Origin: Dyella amyloliquefaciens
GTDB taxonomy: Bacteria > Pseudomonadota > Gammaproteobacteria > Xanthomonadales > Rhodanobacteraceae
Direction of reading: 5' to 3'
DNA: 64,000 nucleotides
Assembly: GCF_004296575.1 (NCBI RefSeq)
Contig: NZ_SAYT01000008.1
Coordinates: 90,701 to 154,700 of the forward strand
Shown: piece by piece, positions 22,890 through 31,368 of the stretch
Layout of the letters: each line of letters opens with the position of its first letter
Position numbering within the stretch: the first letter of the stretch is position 1
Program-made: the position numbers and the translations under genes
The notes under the pieces: model-generated
Seen by the model: the letters and a program-made list of their open reading frames with translations, nothing else
Database searches by the model: none
Told to the model about the DNA's origin: nothing

Positions 22890-24347
22890 ATGAAGCGAAT
22901 GCAGTCCCGTTGTCTTCGAATGATATGGCCGGCAGCGGCGATGCTGTACCTGTTCACTGTTGCGGATGCCACGCGGGCTCTCGCGAATGCAGCGGACGAA
23001 TCGCACTGGATGCTGTCTCTGGGCCAGACAGACTATGTGCTCGACTCCCACGGAAGCGTGCTCGATGGTGAAGGTGCGCATGTCGGACTCACGGCCTCCC
23101 CAGGTCGCACCGCACCGATGGGCAGTTCGATCGCGAGCGTGAGCGCCGCCGCCTATCGGGGACATAGCGTCAAACTCTCCGGCTTGATCAGCACGACCGA
23201 CGCGCGCCACGGCGCCGGTCTGTGGCTCCGCGCCGATGGCCCCCAGGGCAGGCTGGCCTTTGCCAATTCACAGGCCTCCTTGGTCGTGGGCAATGCGTCT
23301 GCCCAGCAGCGGGAGGTCGAGATTCCCGTACCGCCATCCGCGACGACCCTGGTATTCGGCACGCTGTTGTTCGGCGATGGCCAGTCCTCGGTCGATCACC
23401 TGTCATTGCGCTCAGGCGATGCCATTTCCCTGACGGGGATCGTTCCCGCGGATAAGGAACTGGAAGCCGCCATCGAGATCGTGAAAGAGCATGCGCTGCG
23501 CTCGTCTTCGCTCGACTGGAACACGCTATTGCCAAAGCTGCGCGCACAGACGGACAAGAGCGGCTGGTCACTGGATGCCTACCCGCCGATTCGCGAGTTG
23601 CTCGGCGCCCTGCAGGACCATCACAGCCACCTGCTTGCCGCTGAGGAGGCAAGGGCAACGCGTTCACCGGAGACGACCGTCGTGTTGCCTGTCGTCGAAC
23701 CGCAGCAGGGCGATTTCGGCTACATCGCCCTGCTCGGATTCAACAGCACGGAACCACACCACGTCGCGTCTTACGTGGAAGCCGCTTCGTCCGGTATGGC
23801 GCAGATCGCAGGCAGCGCGGCATCCGGATGGATCCTCGACCTGCGCAACGACGAAGGCGGCAACATGTGGCCCATGTTGGCCGCCCTCCGTCCCTTCCTC
23901 GGCGACGCACCGCTGGGCTACTTCAAGGGCCGCGATGGACTTTCCACATCATGGAAGGCTCAACTCGACCAGCTGCATCCGATGGCGAGCTCCGTCAACC
24001 TGAGCGCCGCTCCACTGGCCGTACTCACCGGCCCGCATACGGCCAGCGCGGGGGAAGCCGTGATCATCGCCCTCAAGGGCCGTCCTCATACACGCTTCTT
24101 TGGCTTGCCGACGGCTGGGGTCCCCACAGGCAACCGGGCATTCAAGTTGCCCGATGGCGCCGAGATCGCCTTGGCGACGACGGTTGAACTGGACCGCGCC
24201 CAGATGGAGTACGACGGCCCCATCGCACCCGACGTGGCAGTGGCGCCGGATGCGGCAATCCACGCGGATAGCGATGGCGCGCTGCTCGCTGCGAAGCTAT
24301 GGCTGCACGAAGTTGCGTCGGCGGACTGCTGCATCCAGAACCCATGA
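22890..24347 (+). CDS. S41 family peptidase, exported
   Basis: A 485-residue protein with a signal peptide (about 1-33) and a perfect AGGAGG 7 nt before the ATG. The N-terminal half (about 35-190) looks like a beta-sandwich. The C-terminal half is the tail-specific protease fold: GWILDLRNDEGGNMWPMLAAL and TGPHTASAGEAVIIALKGR. Ser386 in the TASAGE motif is the expected nucleophile, with Lys396 nearby, although the usual Ser-Lys spacing should be checked by alignment. No PDZ domain is obvious. The next gene starts 10 nt downstream, so they are probably co-transcribed. Substrate unknown. Confidence 0.85.
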   Translation: MKRMQSRCLRMIWPAAAMLYLFTVADATRALANAADESHWMLSLGQTDYVLDSHGSVLDGEGAHVGLTASPGRTAPMGSSIASVSAAAYRGHSVKLSGLISTTDARHGAGLWLRADGPQGRLAFANSQASLVVGNASAQQREVEIPVPPSATTLVFGTLLFGDGQSSVDHLSLRSGDAISLTGIVPADKELEAAIEIVKEHALRSSSLDWNTLLPKLRAQTDKSGWSLDAYPPIRELLGALQDHHSHLLAAEEARATRSPETTVVLPVVEPQQGDFGYIALLGFNSTEPHHVASYVEAASSGMAQIAGSAASGWILDLRNDEGGNMWPMLAALRPFLGDAPLGYFKGRDGLSTSWKAQLDQLHPMASSVNLSAAPLAVLTGPHTASAGEAVIIALKGRPHTRFFGLPTAGVPTGNRAFKLPDGAEIALATTVELDRAQMEYDGPIAPDVAVAPDAAIHADSDGALLAAKLWLHEVASADCCIQNP

Positions 24348-24357
24348 GGACGCGCCC

Positions 24358-24795
24358 ATGCCGCGCTGGTTGATCGCCTTGGTTGCCTTCGCAGTCGGCG
24401 GATGCGCCGGCTTTTTCGTAGGTGCCACGCCTCTGTATCTGTCGATCAACGGACACGGCGGCCCACTCAAGGGGCTTGTCGAGAATCTGGAACGACGAAG
24501 CCAGGAGCTGACCGTTCCAGCCACCTCAAAGGCACGTACACAGGAAGTAGTAGCGACGCGACAGATCTCCCTTGCGGCTTACGCAGAGATCGCCGCCGCT
24601 ACAGGGTTCTGCGAAATGCCGGATGAGCTCAAGGCCCGGGTGGTGCTGGCGGCCGAACGTATCCGCTCCGCGGAACCAACCATGAGGTTCCACGAGAAGG
24701 ACGCTGCCGCCGCGCAGGCCTATTTGACCCGCGTCAGCCCCGTCGGACCGTGCGTGCGATTCATCCCTCCGACGGCGATCATCGCGGCGAGCTGA
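24358..24795 (+). CDS. Small exported or membrane-anchored hypothetical protein
   Basis: A 145-residue protein with one N-terminal hydrophobic helix (about 4-28). The sequence AVGGC within it could be a lipobox, which would make it a lipoprotein; otherwise it is a signal anchor. The mature part is helical with two cysteines (GFCEMPD and GPCVRF) that could pair. GAGGAC lies 7 nt before the start. Ten nucleotides after the S41 peptidase, so likely its partner or accessory protein. I do not recognise the family. Confidence 0.7.
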   Translation: MPRWLIALVAFAVGGCAGFFVGATPLYLSINGHGGPLKGLVENLERRSQELTVPATSKARTQEVVATRQISLAAYAEIAAATGFCEMPDELKARVVLAAERIRSAEPTMRFHEKDAAAAQAYLTRVSPVGPCVRFIPPTAIIAAS

Positions 24796-24802
24796 GGTCA
24801 CC

Positions 24803-24821
24803 CGCCGAGTTCGTCTCGGCG
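24803..24821. terminator. Bidirectional hairpin between convergent genes
   Basis: CGCCGAG, a 5-nt loop, then CTCGGCG: a perfect 7-bp stem between two convergent genes. The lack of a T tract lowers certainty. Confidence 0.5.
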
Positions 24822-24837
24822 AGTATTCGTCATCACC

Positions 24838-25149
24838 TCAACCGCAGCTTCCGCAGCACCCGCCATCGGCGTGCTTGTTACGCGCCTTGGGCGAAGGATC
24901 GACCACGCTGATGTCGATAACGGTGAGGTCATGACCCGTTTGCCGGTATTCGATGGCGAGCTTGTCGCCAAATCGATCGCGCAACTGGGCAATCAGCGGA
25001 AGCGGATTGTGGTCGTTGAAGAAGCGCATGGTTTCGCCAGGGTGCAGTGCGTCCAGGGCGCCGAAAATGGCCGCGTGGCGAAAGCGGCGGGCAACGCCAC
25101 GGGCGTCAAAGCTGTGGATGCTGGCTTCAAGAGAGGTGTCTACGGACAT
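24838..25149 (-). CDS. DUF2249 domain protein with C-terminal cysteine cluster
   Basis: A 103-residue soluble protein. The core (about residues 10-85) matches the DUF2249/SirA-like small domain: FDARGVARRFRHAAIFGALDALHPGETMRFFNDHNP. The C-terminus ends with GGCCGSCG, three cysteines that could bind a metal or take part in redox chemistry. DUF2249 proteins are often found near nitrogen oxide or respiratory genes; none are adjacent here. ATG at 25149 is preferred over an in-frame TTG at 25161. Confidence 0.75.
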   Translation of the reverse strand: MSVDTSLEASIHSFDARGVARRFRHAAIFGALDALHPGETMRFFNDHNPLPLIAQLRDRFGDKLAIEYRQTGHDLTVIDISVVDPSPKARNKHADGGCCGSCG

Positions 25150-25358
25150 GGAGAGCGGCAAACCGGTCGATGCGGGGGAGCCAACGTAGGTCCCCGCCCG
25201 TTCGATGTCGCTGATTCAGGTCAGCGAAATCGTCCGATTATTTCGCTCACGCCAATGAGCCCCGTCCCGTCCATGAGCGCAGCATGGGCCGCACAGCCCA
25301 GTCGCCATCACAGCATGTTCGCTTCAAACCTCACGCTGGCGACCCTGCTGATTTGAAT

Positions 25359-25369
25359 TTGTCGGACAA
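25359..25369. promoter_or_regulatory. Palindrome TTGTCGGACAA upstream of the GH127 gene
   Basis: A perfect 11-bp palindrome 43 nt before the glycosidase start, in an AT-rich stretch. It fits the TNGTNNNACNA consensus of FadR-type GntR regulators, many of which sense sugar acids. No such regulator is adjacent. Confidence 0.4.
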
Positions 25370-25411
25370 TTGAACAACACTCGGTTGGCCGCCCAAACCG
25401 AGAGTCATCCC

Positions 25412-27442
25412 ATGCCTCCACTGCCTTCGATGAGCCGCCGCTCGTTTCTGCAGGGCCTGGCCTTGGCGGGAGTAATGGGTGCGATGACCTTCCGCCCGCT
25501 ACGCGCAGCCTCGACATCGGCGGCGGCGACGGAGGCCGGGCGTGCGCAGCAGGCGCCGCTCTTTCCCCAGGCACCCTTGATGCAACAGCCCTTTGCCTTG
25601 CTCCCGACCGGCTCGATCAAGGCCAGTGGCTGGCTGTTGCGGCAGCTGCAGATCCAGGCCGGTGGCCTGGGCGGACATCTCGACGAGTTCTGGCCGATCG
25701 TCGGGCCGGACAGCGGATGGTCGGGCGGCAATGGCGAGTCGTGGGAAGACGGTCCGTATTTTCTCGACGGCCTGGTTCCACTGGCATGGCAACTGGATTC
25801 GCCGACGCTCAAGGCGAAGGCGATGCGCTTCATCGACTGGACGCTGGACCATCCCTGGGAAAACGGCATGTTCGGCCCGCGCAGCAATGACGACTGGTGG
25901 CCGCGCATGGTCATGCTCAAGGTGCTGACGCAGTATCACGAGCTGACCGGCGATCCTCGCGTCATGCCGTTGATGACGAACTATTTTCATCATCAGCTGC
26001 AGGCCTTGCCTGCCCGGCCGCTACGCGACTGGGGACGCATGCGCTGGCAGGACGAACTTATTTCCGTCCAGTGGCTCTATCAGCGCACGCATGATGCGTC
26101 GTTGCTCGAACTGGTACATCTTCTCAAGCAGCAAGGTTACGACTGGCAGGGCATGTTTGCCCATTTCCCCTTCACGCAGAAGACCGATGCCGATGCACTG
26201 CGCAAACAGGCCGGCGGATCCGATGCGTTCATGCAGGATCTCGGCCTGCAGGTGCACGGCGTCAATGTGGCGCAGTCATTGAAGGCTTCGCCGGCGTGGT
26301 CCGTTACCTCCGGCAGCGCGTCAGATCGCGCAGCGCTGCAGCATCAACTGCAGATGCTCGACACGTATCACGGTTTGCCCAACGGCATGTTCTCCGCGGA
26401 TGAACATCTTGCCGGCCGCAGCCCTTCGCAGGGGACCGAGCTGTGCACCGTGGTGGAAACCATGTTCTCGCTGGAAGTGGCGCTGGCCATCACCGGCGAT
26501 GCTGCGCTGGGGGATCGGCTGGAGCGCGTGGCATTCAATGCACTGCCTGCCGCGCTGACCGATGACATGTGGGCGCATCAGTACAACCAGCAACCCAACC
26601 AGGTCGAATGCAGCCTGCACCGCGAACCCTGGACCACGGACGGTCCGGAATCGAATCTGTTCGGACTCGAACCCAATTTCCGCTGCTGCACCGCGAATTT
26701 CCACCAAGGCTGGCCCAAGTTCGCCAACAGCCTGTGGATGGCGACTGCCGAACAGGGTCTGGCCGCAATGAGCTACGCGCCATGCACGGTGACGACCGTA
26801 GTGCGCTCGGTGCCGGTGATCGTCGAGCAGGTCAGCGACTACCCGTTCCGACAGATAGCCCGCATCACCGTGCGCCCGCAACGTGCTATCGCATTTCCCC
26901 TGCGGTTGCGTGTGCCCGCATGGTCGGCGGGCACGCGCATTGCGGTGAACGGCAAGCCCGTCGAAACGACATCCGGCTTCACGACCATCGATCGCACCTG
27001 GGCACCGGGCGACACGATCGAAGTGCAATTCGACGCCGAGGTGAAGGTCGAGCGCGGCTACAACGGCGCATTGAGTTTCAGCCGCGGTGCGTTGGTCTAC
27101 GCATTGCCCATCCAGGAGAACTGGGTCATCTGGCGCAAGCGTGGTCCTACCAACGATTGGCAGGTGTACCCCGGCTCGCGCTGGAATGTCGGCTTCAAAC
27201 CCGATGCGCCGATCACGGTGAGTGAGCATCCGATCGGCGAACGGCCGTTCGCCGGCGCCTCGGCGGCTGTGCAACTCTCCGTGCAAGGACGTCATGTGCC
27301 GGCATGGAAAGCATCGGAGGGCAATGCCGAACCGGTGCCGGCCAACGCCGAGCCATCCTCGGACGAGGGCATGCAAGCCGTCACCCTGGTGCCTTATGCC
27401 GGAGCCAAGTTGCGTATCACGGCTTTTCCCGCACTTGGTTGA
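25412..27442 (+). CDS. GH127-type glycoside hydrolase (beta-L-arabinofuranosidase family), Tat-exported
   Basis: A 676-residue protein with a twin-arginine signal (SRRSFLQGLALAGVMGA, about residues 8-24), so it is exported folded. The catalytic (alpha/alpha)6 barrel (about 45-420) carries GTELCTVVETM and the double-cysteine FRCCTANFHQG motif. In characterised GH127 enzymes a zinc ion is held by Glu and Cys residues and one Cys is the nucleophile. A C-terminal beta domain follows. ATG at 25412 has GAGAG 7 nt upstream. Family members act on arabinofuranosides; the exact linkage here is unknown. It stands alone with no transporter or sugar operon nearby. Confidence 0.85.
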   Translation: MPPLPSMSRRSFLQGLALAGVMGAMTFRPLRAASTSAAATEAGRAQQAPLFPQAPLMQQPFALLPTGSIKASGWLLRQLQIQAGGLGGHLDEFWPIVGPDSGWSGGNGESWEDGPYFLDGLVPLAWQLDSPTLKAKAMRFIDWTLDHPWENGMFGPRSNDDWWPRMVMLKVLTQYHELTGDPRVMPLMTNYFHHQLQALPARPLRDWGRMRWQDELISVQWLYQRTHDASLLELVHLLKQQGYDWQGMFAHFPFTQKTDADALRKQAGGSDAFMQDLGLQVHGVNVAQSLKASPAWSVTSGSASDRAALQHQLQMLDTYHGLPNGMFSADEHLAGRSPSQGTELCTVVETMFSLEVALAITGDAALGDRLERVAFNALPAALTDDMWAHQYNQQPNQVECSLHREPWTTDGPESNLFGLEPNFRCCTANFHQGWPKFANSLWMATAEQGLAAMSYAPCTVTTVVRSVPVIVEQVSDYPFRQIARITVRPQRAIAFPLRLRVPAWSAGTRIAVNGKPVETTSGFTTIDRTWAPGDTIEVQFDAEVKVERGYNGALSFSRGALVYALPIQENWVIWRKRGPTNDWQVYPGSRWNVGFKPDAPITVSEHPIGERPFAGASAAVQLSVQGRHVPAWKASEGNAEPVPANAEPSSDEGMQAVTLVPYAGAKLRITAFPALG

Positions 27443-27639
27443 TCACCGAGATACCCAGGCATTGCCTGCTCGTTGCGCCGGTTCGATCCAGGCTCCAGCG
27501 TGACCATCAATGCACGCGATGACGCGGGTATCGCCTGGCGGGTGATGCGCTAAAGTCAGGGCGGGGCATTTCAGGCCTCGTGGTTCTGCCTATTGTCGGG
27601 GCCAGACCGATGGAACCTATAGGGAGATGGGAGAAGTCG

Positions 27640-28542
27640 ATGCCGGATACCACCATGAACTCACCGCTTGCGCGGGCCGATGGCGACGCAGGCGACCGGG
27701 ACGACACGGGAAACGCTTCAAACAAACCTGCGAGCGGACGTGCACCGATCGAAGGTAAGGGCGCCATGCAGCTCGCCGCCGTCATCTGGTGGACGGTCGC
27801 CTGTGTGGGCCACTTCATTTTCGGGATCTACATTGTCGGCAGTTACGGTGTAGCAACGCTGCATGGCGACACCGCTGCCTGGAACCGCGTGTGGCCCACT
27901 GGCTATATCCCGGCCCAACCACTGGGCAATTTGATCGTGGCGATTCACGTGCTGCTGGCTGCCATGGTTGCGGTCTTCGGACCGCTGCAACTGGTGCCCG
28001 CGTTGCGCCGCCGCGCACCCTGGCTCCATCGGTGGAACGGCCGCATCTATGCAACGGTCGCGATCATCGTCGGCTTGGGAGGACTTGCGGTGCTGGCCGA
28101 TGACCGTGGTTTCGTGGGCGCCTCCCAGAACGGCAGCGTGGCGATCAATGGCGTGCTCCTGGTCGCGTGCGCAATGCTAGCGTGGCTTTACGCTCGCGCT
28201 CGCAACTTTGCCGCGCATCGACGCTGGGCGTTGCGGCTGTTTGTACTTGCGGCGGGCGTATGGTTTTTCCGCATCGGTCTCGCGGCCTGGATTGCCATCC
28301 ATCACGGGATCGCAGGCTTTGACCCGGGGACGATGCGAGGCCCCGCCCTGTCAGCCTTGGCACTGGGGCAGTGGATCGTGCCACTGGCCATCCTCGAGCT
28401 CTATTTACGGGCGGAAAGGGCACGTGGCGCCATGGCTCGTTATGCCGTCGCCACGCTGCTCGTAACGTCGGCAATGGCCATGGGATACGGTGTCTACCGG
28501 GCAGCCATCGGCATGTGGCTGCCGGCAATCCATTGGCAGTAG
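27640..28542 (+). CDS. DUF2306 family membrane protein
   Basis: A 300-residue inner-membrane protein with about eight predicted helices after a hydrophilic ~35-residue N-terminus. Features of the DUF2306 family include LHRWNGRIYA after the third helix and a histidine/arginine-rich NFAAHRRWALRLF near helix five. This arrangement of conserved His residues recalls haem-binding four-helix proteins, but that is inference. GGGAGA stands about 6 nt before ATG 27640. No operon partners; the next gene is convergent. Function unknown. Confidence 0.75.
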   Translation: MPDTTMNSPLARADGDAGDRDDTGNASNKPASGRAPIEGKGAMQLAAVIWWTVACVGHFIFGIYIVGSYGVATLHGDTAAWNRVWPTGYIPAQPLGNLIVAIHVLLAAMVAVFGPLQLVPALRRRAPWLHRWNGRIYATVAIIVGLGGLAVLADDRGFVGASQNGSVAINGVLLVACAMLAWLYARARNFAAHRRWALRLFVLAAGVWFFRIGLAAWIAIHHGIAGFDPGTMRGPALSALALGQWIVPLAILELYLRAERARGAMARYAVATLLVTSAMAMGYGVYRAAIGMWLPAIHWQ

Positions 28543-28579
28543 ATGCGCGCGCCCGCCTCTCGCGGCAGGCGCCATCGTT

Positions 28580-29401
28580 CTAGCCTGTCAGCTCCGCCAG
28601 CTGGCGACGCAAAGCTTCGTTCTCGGCGGTCAGCTCAATCACGCGTTGGCGGAGTTGCTCGAGCTCATTGTCCGCAGTCGGGGCGGGCGCGGTTGCGGCT
28701 TCATCGCGTGGCTTGCGCCGCGCTTCGCGAACGCGCTTGGCGGCCTGCTTGAGTTCGTCTCCACCCGCGACGGCGGCGGCCCGCTGTTCCTCGGCCGGCA
28801 AGCTCGCGACAGCGGCCGCGGCGTTGATCGAGAGTGTGCCGGACTTTACTGCGGCCACCACTTCCTCGGTCGCCTGCTTCTGGATCTTCTCGATCAATCC
28901 GATCTGGCTGTTGCTCAGGCGAGCTTCGCGAGCCAACGACTCCCGGCTGTTCGCCGGCTCGTTCGATGGCGTGTCAACGACTGCCTGGCCGTCTGGCGCG
29001 CTGTCGTTGTGCGTGGACTCTTCTTCGGATGAGGCTTGCGCCGGCACCGGGTCATCAACTTTCCGCGACCGCGTACGTCGCTCGGCCAGGATCTCGCGCT
29101 TGCGCAAGGCCAGCACGCCGCGCTGGAAGGCCGAAACGCTACGACGGCCCAGGTGCTGGTCGATCATCCACAGATGGACATCGTCCATGCTGCGGAACTG
29201 CGCATGCTGCATGGTCTGGAAGGGCAGATCATGCTTGCGGCAGACGCTGTAACGGTGATGACCATCGACAAGGATGTTGCCCCACAACACGAGCGCGTCA
29301 CGACAACCTTCGGCCAGAATGCTTCGCTCCAGCGCCTCGTACTCTTCAGGCGTCATGGGGTCGATATAGGCTTTCAGTTCTTCATTGACGACGATGTCCA
29401 T
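28580..29401 (-). CDS. ParB-like nuclease-domain protein with C-terminal coiled coil
   Basis: A 273-residue cytoplasmic protein. The N-terminal ParB/Srx-type domain (about residues 1-90) shows LVDGHHRYSVCRKHDLPF, where the conserved DGHHR motif is typical. A linker, a possible helix-turn-helix region (ARLSNSQIGLIEKIQ) and a C-terminal leucine-heptad coiled coil (ELEQLRQRVIELTAENEALRRQL) follow. There is no parA or plasmid replication gene nearby, so it is an orphan. Roles as DNA-binding protein or ParB-type CTPase are possible but unproven. ATG at 29401 fits the family; the frame to 29530 lacks support. Confidence 0.75.
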   Translation of the reverse strand: MDIVVNEELKAYIDPMTPEEYEALERSILAEGCRDALVLWGNILVDGHHRYSVCRKHDLPFQTMQHAQFRSMDDVHLWMIDQHLGRRSVSAFQRGVLALRKREILAERRTRSRKVDDPVPAQASSEEESTHNDSAPDGQAVVDTPSNEPANSRESLAREARLSNSQIGLIEKIQKQATEEVVAAVKSGTLSINAAAAVASLPAEEQRAAAVAGGDELKQAAKRVREARRKPRDEAATAPAPTADNELEQLRQRVIELTAENEALRRQLAELTG

Positions 29402-29604
29402 GAACACCAGATCCGGGGAGTGACGAAAGGCGGCGCATTGTAGAGACAGCGGAGCGCTTTGCCGACTAAATATTTGGCCGGATGCGCCACGTCTCGACCG
29501 GATGATGAGTTTGCGGCGACCGCTTATCACCCCGTGAGACAGCGCTGCCTGATGGACAAGGAAAGCACGGTCGGCGCGCGGCCAGGGGCGCGCCTTTCAG
29601 GACA

Positions 29605-30315
29605 TCAGAAGCGATCGGAGCTGGCCAGATAACGCCATTGGCCCGGCTGCAGCTTGGACATGGGGACACGTCCGATGCGGATGCGCTTGATGGCGAGGGT
29701 CTTCAAGCCGACCGCGTCGCACATGCGCTCGATCTTGTCGGGCCCGATGCGCTTCAGGGCGAAGCGCAGGTGGGTTTCGTTCTGCCAGCTCACCTTGATC
29801 GGCGGCAGCGCATAGTTGTTGAAGCTGAGTCCATGGTTGAGCAGGGCCAGGCCATTGGGCGCCAACTTGCCCGCCACTTCGACCACGACTTCCTGCTCGA
29901 TGCGATCGAAGTCCTCTTCCAGGCGGCGCTTCACCCGCCAGTCCTGGGTGAGCACGACCAGGCCACTGGCCTTGTCGGGCAGCGGCAGCAGCAGGTCGAG
30001 GCGGGAAAAGTGCCGTTTCAGGGGGCGCACACCAGAGGCGTCGTCCTCGGCGTGGCTTTCCGCGCTGATCAAGGCGCGAGCCTCTTCCACCGAGACGCCG
30101 GCGGGCTTGTGCAGCAACAAGGTAGCGGGTTCGGTCTGCTCGAGGCGGGCATCCGGATCGATCTCGACCTGCTGCTCCAGCACCTTGAACTGCGGCTCTT
30201 CCACGGTCACGCCGTCCACGCGCACCCAACCACCCTCGATATACATTTCCGCGTCGCGCCGCGAGCATTGAGCCAGGGCGGCGACACGTTTGGCGAGGCG
30301 TACGGGCTCTGTCAT
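29605..30315 (-). CDS. RsuA/RluB-family pseudouridine synthase, divergent active site
   Basis: A 236-residue cytoplasmic protein with an N-terminal S4 RNA-binding domain (about 5-50: CSRRDAEMYIEGGWVRVDG) and a pseudouridine synthase domain (LLLHKPAG near 66-73). The usual GRLDxxTSGLLLLT active-site motif is altered. RLD occurs at 105-107, but ASGLVVLT starts only at 116, so an ungapped alignment puts Pro113 at the catalytic Asp position. Whether Asp107 acts through a six-residue insertion, or the enzyme is inactive, cannot be told from sequence. The likely substrate class is rRNA. Confidence 0.82.
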   Translation of the reverse strand: MTEPVRLAKRVAALAQCSRRDAEMYIEGGWVRVDGVTVEEPQFKVLEQQVEIDPDARLEQTEPATLLLHKPAGVSVEEARALISAESHAEDDASGVRPLKRHFSRLDLLLPLPDKASGLVVLTQDWRVKRRLEEDFDRIEQEVVVEVAGKLAPNGLALLNHGLSFNNYALPPIKVSWQNETHLRFALKRIGPDKIERMCDAVGLKTLAIKRIRIGRVPMSKLQPGQWRYLASSDRF

Positions 30316-30567
30316 GGGCGTTTCGGAGGTTGGACGAGCGCCATTATAGGCGCCGTGTTCCCGGCAATAACACGCCGCAAACGGGGAAGGCCGGACGGTC
30401 CGGCAGGACCTTCGACTTTCCGATGCCCGCCCCCATCACGGACACCAACGCCTGGCGGGCCCCTGGCACCAGACGGATCATGCGCAGCTGTTGCCGCCGG
30501 AGCGCAGAATAGGCGCCGCGAGCGACGAGGGGACAGGATATTCGAGCCACGACATGAGGGCGGCAGC

Positions 30568-31149
30568 ATGACCCGCGCTGATTCCCGCGTAACGATCCAC
30601 ATGGCGGCGAGCCTCGACGGCTACATCGCTCGGAAGGACGGCAGCGTCGACTGGCTTGAAACGTCCGATGAGTTCCCTGGCGGTGAAGTCCTGGATCCCG
30701 CTTTCGTCGAAGCCTTCCTCAAGACCATCGACTGCTACGTGATGGGTTCACGAACCTATGAGACCGCACGGGGTTTCGAAACCAAGGGTTTTGGCTGGTC
30801 ATACGGCGACAAGCCCGTCTTTGTACTTACCACGCGCGCGCTGCCTCGCACGCGGGAGTCGGTCGAGTTCTGCTCGGGCGATCTTGCGCGACTGGTCAAC
30901 GAACGCCTGCGGACGGCTTTCCGTGGCATCTGGTTTGTGGGCGGTGGCTCGGTGGCCGGCGAATGCCTGCGTCTCGGCTTGGCCGATGAGGTCCGTTATT
31001 CGATCCTGCCCATCGTGATCGGCGAAGGCATTTCCTTCTTCGGGAGCCTGGGGCGGGATATCCCGCTCCATCTTGCGGAGGTCAAAGCCTTCAAGAGCGG
31101 CATCGTGGAGCTTTGTTATGAAGTGCGTGGAAAGCCCGGCGATTCCTGA
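30568..31149 (+). CDS. Dihydrofolate reductase-like (RibD C-terminal domain) protein
   Basis: A 193-residue cytoplasmic protein of the RibD_C/YyaP-type reductase family. The opening IHMAASLDGYIARKDGSVDWL is diagnostic. It continues with the substrate-pocket VMGSRTYE and the NADPH-binding FVGGGSVAGECL, then ends in the usual PIVIGEG stretch. GAGGG stands 8 nt before ATG 30568. Members are often annotated as dihydrofolate reductase although many lack folate activity. It stands alone, 250 bp from the divergent pseudouridine synthase gene. Confidence 0.88.
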   Translation: MTRADSRVTIHMAASLDGYIARKDGSVDWLETSDEFPGGEVLDPAFVEAFLKTIDCYVMGSRTYETARGFETKGFGWSYGDKPVFVLTTRALPRTRESVEFCSGDLARLVNERLRTAFRGIWFVGGGSVAGECLRLGLADEVRYSILPIVIGEGISFFGSLGRDIPLHLAEVKAFKSGIVELCYEVRGKPGDS

Positions 31150-31368
31150 ACTGGCGAACGGAGGCACCCGGCCAGTCGGTGAATAGCCGCCCAAACGAAG
31201 CGTATGGCCAGGGCCGCGGTTGGCGGGGAAGCCCCGGTCTGGCGCTTTGTGTCATGATTCCTGGCGTGGCATGAGTGGTGCGCCGGAGGCGCGCTGCGGG
31301 AGTTCCAACCGCCGAGAATATCGCGGGGACCGGGTAGGTGAACCTGGCCTCCGGCAAGGGGGTAGAGC

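Noticed and set aside
29573..29597. GGCGCGC hairpin with TTT as terminator of the pseudouridine synthase
   Set aside because: The T run is on the plus strand whereas the adjacent gene is on the minus strand, and no plus-strand gene ends there.
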